Shown piece after piece: positions 61,254-64,000 of a stretch of DNA of 64,000 nucleotides (positions are counted from its first letter, which is position 1; each line of letters begins with the position of its first letter). This DNA comes from Oceanobacillus limi (GTDB taxonomy: Bacteria; Bacillota; Bacilli; Bacillales; Amphibacillaceae): NCBI RefSeq assembly GCF_900111445.1, contig NZ_FOHE01000001.1:186001-250000 (forward strand), in the 5' to 3' direction. The position numbers and the translations under genes are program-made. Below the pieces are notes generated by a model. That model had not been told where the DNA came from. It ran no database searches and saw only the letters and a program-made list of their open reading frames with translations.

Positions 61254-62030
61254 ATGGGAATGGACTTTCATAGTAAGCAAAACCGTTTTTCTTACACAAC
61301 TCGTACTGCAGATAACTCATGGATTCAAACGATAAAAGACCTTGTACCGATCAAGCAGATTTCCAATGCCATCGATATTGGTTGTGGTGGAGGAATCTAT
61401 TCGAAAGCACTCTCAGACATGGGTGTAGCCTCCGTTACCGGGGTAGATTTTTCCAAGGAGATTCTTGAGGGAGCGAAAGAAAATTGCAAAGACTACAGTA
61501 ATATATCTTTTCTACAGGGGAATGCTTTCGATACCGGGGTAGTTGGTGGTAGCTATGATTTCGTATTAGAAAGGGCGTTAATTCATCATATTGACGATTT
61601 AGAAAGCTGCTTTGAAGAAGCTTATCGAATTTTAGATTCGGATGGGTACCTTATTATTCAAGATCGTACTCCTGATGACTGCTTTGTAAAAGGGAGCAGT
61701 GAACACATCAGGGGATACTTTTTTGAACACTTTCCCAAGTTAGTGGAAATAGAAGCCCAGCGAAGGCATGACAGTAAGTTGATAATGCAGACCTTAAAAG
61801 CAATCGGGTTTACTGAAATGGAAGAAGTTACACTATGGGAAACAAGAAAGGTATACGAGAATAAGGAAGCATTATTACTTGAACTGCGTGAGAGAATTGG
61901 AAGAAGTATTTTGCATGAATTGACTGATTCGGAGCTGAATCAATTAGTCCACCATATCGATAACTCTATTGCAAAGGAGTCCTTGATCGTTGAGAAAGAT
62001 AGATGGACGATGTGGAAGGCGGTTAAGTAA
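61254..62030 (+). CDS. Class I SAM-dependent methyltransferase
   Basis: 258 residues. SAM-binding motif I AIDIGCGGGIYSKAL, motif II VTGVDFSKEIL, then SYDFVLERALIHHIDDLESC and DGYLIIQDRTPDD. A C-terminal helical half may define substrate choice (unknown). The ATG at 61254 lies 8 nt after GGGAGG; upstream ATGs in frame are ignored. Confidence 0.88.
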   Translation: MGMDFHSKQNRFSYTTRTADNSWIQTIKDLVPIKQISNAIDIGCGGGIYSKALSDMGVASVTGVDFSKEILEGAKENCKDYSNISFLQGNAFDTGVVGGSYDFVLERALIHHIDDLESCFEEAYRILDSDGYLIIQDRTPDDCFVKGSSEHIRGYFFEHFPKLVEIEAQRRHDSKLIMQTLKAIGFTEMEEVTLWETRKVYENKEALLLELRERIGRSILHELTDSELNQLVHHIDNSIAKESLIVEKDRWTMWKAVK

Positions 62031-62105
62031 TATCGACCGATAGTGATGTTTCACGAGTAATTACAGATGATACGGGATATTCTAAGGAAAAAAAGGATAA
62101 TCGAT

Positions 62106-62594
62106 ATGATTACGACACTGTTGGTGGTAATATTGGTTTCATTGTTATTGGGATCATCACTATATTATGTAAAACAGAAATTTATAAAACTAGAGGTCAT
62201 CATAACGCTATTATTTCTATCCTTTCTATGTCAGCATATCAATTTTAAACTATTTTCCGCATATGAAAGGCTCGCTGTAAAGGAAGACTTGATACCAAGA
62301 GTTTTGAGTTATTTGCATTTTGGTATCGTCTTACCCATTTTATTACTTTGGCTACTCTATATATGGAGAAAGAAAATAGCTATTATTTATAAGGTATTAT
62401 TATCATTTCTTTGGATTGGAATGGATTTGCTTTCCAAACAAGTTTACGTTTCGATTAATGTGTTAACCTCTAACACAGATTCTTGGTATCCAATAATAGA
62501 TGTATGTATTTCATTGTTCATTCTATTATTGTCACTTTTATTCATGCGGATATTTAGTACCATTCTTGAAAAAGAAAGTGGCGTTTCTCCATGA
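62106..62594 (+). CDS. Multipass membrane protein, unknown
   Basis: 162 residues, almost entirely hydrophobic with five helices. AAGGA lies 8 nt before the ATG at 62106; an ATG-less upstream extension starts at 62067. It overlaps the next gene by 4 bp (ATGA), so the two form an operon of paired membrane proteins. Confidence 0.6.
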   Translation: MITTLLVVILVSLLLGSSLYYVKQKFIKLEVIITLLFLSFLCQHINFKLFSAYERLAVKEDLIPRVLSYLHFGIVLPILLLWLLYIWRKKIAIIYKVLLSFLWIGMDLLSKQVYVSINVLTSNTDSWYPIIDVCISLFILLLSLLFMRIFSTILEKESGVSP

Positions 62595-63121
62595 CAACAT
62601 TTCTATATCTTCTAGAACCACTTACACCTAAATCGTTCGATAAAAATGAACTATATACATTAGTTATTATAGTTGTTGTCTGGGTGTTGTTTATTATTCT
62701 ACACAAAAAAGAACGCCTGTTAAGCCAAACAGAGATTATTGCTTTATATGTGTTTAATGTTTGGTTTGCGACCGTAGGAGATCGAATGTTGGCAGAACCT
62801 CCACTTGATTTTTATGACACGCTTGATTATGCTCACGGAGAATTATTTGATTCTATTCTTCAAGTTGTTGTATATCCAGTTCCTATCATTATTGCGATAC
62901 ACCTTTTCCGAAAATTGAAACCTAATAGAATTTGGTTTATGTTGATTTCGGCTAGTATTTTGAGTGGATTAGAATGGATATCAGAAACGTTTTTCGATGT
63001 ATTTCAATTTAAAAATTGGCGGACGATGTATTCTTTTGTCTTCTATTTTTTTGTCATCCGAATTAATTTAAGCTACATTCATAAAATCCAAGAATTATTT
63101 ATGGATAGGAAAAGGAAATAG
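62591..63121 (+). CDS. Multipass membrane protein, unknown (CBO0543-like)
   Basis: 176 residues, five hydrophobic helices. Conserved-looking loops are VWFATVGDRMLAEPPLDFYD and ASILSGLEWISETFFDVFQF; the C-terminus is basic (MDRKRK). It is loosely related in layout to the proteins at 3072 and 10010. The start overlaps the stop of the previous gene. Confidence 0.65.
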   Translation: MTTFLYLLEPLTPKSFDKNELYTLVIIVVVWVLFIILHKKERLLSQTEIIALYVFNVWFATVGDRMLAEPPLDFYDTLDYAHGELFDSILQVVVYPVPIIIAIHLFRKLKPNRIWFMLISASILSGLEWISETFFDVFQFKNWRTMYSFVFYFFVIRINLSYIHKIQELFMDRKRK

Positions 63122-63334
63122 CAGAATGAGAATCCAATAAAAAAGGGACCATTAATTCGTAACAGGATCCATCATGAGGTGCGTCGTGCTATATCTTATA
63201 GTAAATCGCAAAGGAAATCTCAACCAATAACGCAAAAAATTCACATTATAATTCACAAGAAAAGGAGCTTTATTTAAAACAAGCTCCTTTGTTATTGGAC
63301 AATATTCGCTTCTTCCACTAAAGCACCCTATACT
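63122..63334. other. Intergenic stretch with one hairpin
   Basis: It contains the 10-bp hairpin AAAGGAGCTT (63261-63270)/AAGCTCCTTT (63281-63290), a candidate terminator for the membrane-protein pair although the tail is only GTTATT. No ORF with a ribosome binding site. Confidence 0.5.
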
Positions 63335-63636
63335 TTAAGTATAATTCTTCACTTTGTTTGCGATCACCTCGTTGGATTCTTGGAAAAATATATTACAGTA
63401 TTGCTTGTTTACTTTATCAAAGGATTTGTTTGGCTCTTTTCCTTCAACCTATGGAACAACTCCTATAAGAAATTGTGACGATTTGGTGTTTTTTCATTTA
63501 TAGGTTCAAAAAAATTTTCAATCCATTGATATCTACAATTGTTACCTCTATTTTCTACCGTTACAAAATTCCTTTCTACGAAGAATAGTTGCTACACTGA
63601 AATGTTAACACCTCCATTTTTATCTGTAATCTCCAT
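63335..63636 (-). pseudogene. Decayed short gene
   Basis: On the minus strand GGGGG precedes ATG at 63636, which reads MEITDKNGGVNISV, a TAG, then FVERNFVTVENRGNNCRYQW and IENFFEPINEKTPNRHNF. Shifting one frame continues LIGVVP, a TAG, then VEGKEPNKSFDKVNKQYCNI and FFQESNEVIANKVKNYT before TAA at 63335. Two stops and one frameshift inside otherwise protein-like sequence indicate a recently inactivated gene of about 100 codons, family unknown. Confidence 0.6.
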
Positions 63637-63745
63637 GTTATTATTCCCCCATTCTAGTTTAATTAACATCAACTTAAAATAGATAAAAAGATGACATAGG
63701 TACAAAGTTTGGTATATTCGACGCTAATTGTTTTTCAATATAAAA

Positions 63746-63780
63746 AAGGAAGATTAACACTAAGTGCTAATCTTCCTTTA
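63746..63780 (-). terminator. Terminator of the small membrane protein gene
   Basis: On the minus strand AAAGGAAGATTA pairs with TAATCTTCCTTT, then a T-run. It overlaps the last codons and stop at 63767. Confidence 0.88.
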
Positions 63781-63952
63781 TCTTTTTATTTATTCTCTTT
63801 TCTAAGTGTCTTTGTCCCAATATGGATATAAGAATACTAAAGAAATTTAATATCTGAAATAATGTTGTATTGCCATTAGCAATTATAAGCATAACAATTA
63901 CTAAAGGGACGTATATTTTTATACCAGTTAAAAATCTTTTTGATATACTCAC
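63767..63952 (-). CDS. Small membrane protein
   Basis: 61 residues from GTG at 63952, which follows AGGGGG at about 7 nt: a basic N-terminus, hydrophobic helix YVPLVIVMLIIA, a second hydrophobic stretch LFQILNFFSILISILG and a Lys-rich tail (RINKKIKED). A TTG at 63976 is an alternative. No function known. Confidence 0.6.
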   Translation of the reverse strand: MSISKRFLTGIKIYVPLVIVMLIIANGNTTLFQILNFFSILISILGQRHLEKRINKKIKED

Positions 63953-64000
63953 TTTCTTCCCCCTTTGCTTCTTCAACTATTCTGCTACGTTTAAGTACAT

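Noticed and set aside
63977-64000. Minus-strand C-terminal fragment (MYLNVAE then stop) at the window edge
   Set aside because: Only seven codons are inside the window, so it cannot be told from chance.

Overview
The window is chromosomal DNA from a low-GC, endospore-forming member of the Bacillaceae, probably of the Oceanobacillus/Virgibacillus/Ornithinibacillus kind. The evidence is strong GGAGG ribosome binding sites with many TTG/GTG starts, hairpin-plus-T-run terminators after most genes, the spore genes sspP and cotD, a bacillithiol-type FosB, YpsA, a Mn-dependent pyrophosphatase and Mqo. Genus is an inference. I saw no rRNA, tRNA, CRISPR array, intact transposase or prophage.

Layout. 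1-5 kb: the end of an RND efflux pump, membrane proteins and an HTH/DUF3169 pair. 4.8-6.8 kb: an Msr-like ABC-F ribosome-protection gene behind a roughly 430-nt leader holding an ErmD-type leader peptide, terminators and a second leader ORF with a four-segment attenuator. 7-20 kb: PadR/ChrA, a lipoprotein glycosidase-like protein with an apparent CTG start, a PAS-GGDEF diguanylate cyclase, YczE-like, YurR-like and PpaC proteins, and small proteins. 20-28 kb: spore genes, an MBL gene broken by an in-frame TGA, an ABC exporter, YpsA, a lactate-oxidising flavoenzyme and a GNAT-DUF1992 fusion. 28-36 kb: small membrane proteins and a run of nucleoside phosphorylase, HIT, racemase, two Nudix and kinase-like genes. 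36-45 kb: an MFS pump with divergent TetR, an APC permease, LysE, a degenerate Rpn-like protein, GNAT-fosB and DUF6241. 44.6-50.5 kb: a minus-strand peptide/nickel-type ABC operon. 50.9-58.8 kb: an aldo/keto reductase, then a cobalamin-riboswitch operon. 59-64 kb: a palindromic repeat field, mqo, a methyltransferase, membrane proteins and a decayed gene.

The most interesting locus is 51.86-58.76 kb. A promoter and AdoCbl-type riboswitch control, in order, a sortase-anchored protein with two transcobalamin-C-terminal-like DUF4430 domains and an alpha/alpha-barrel-like domain, a DUF4430 lipoprotein on a long charged stalk, EcfT, a fused double EcfA ATPase and a CbrT-like S component. I read it as a surface-to-membrane vitamin B12 capture relay whose extracellular part uses the two folds of animal intrinsic factor/transcobalamin in reversed order. 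The second notable system is the macrolide-type leader of the ABC-F gene. A family of TTTAT-flanked, hairpin-rich elements of about 217 bp (two good copies with a compensatory stem change, one decayed) looks like non-autonomous IS200/IS605-type elements.
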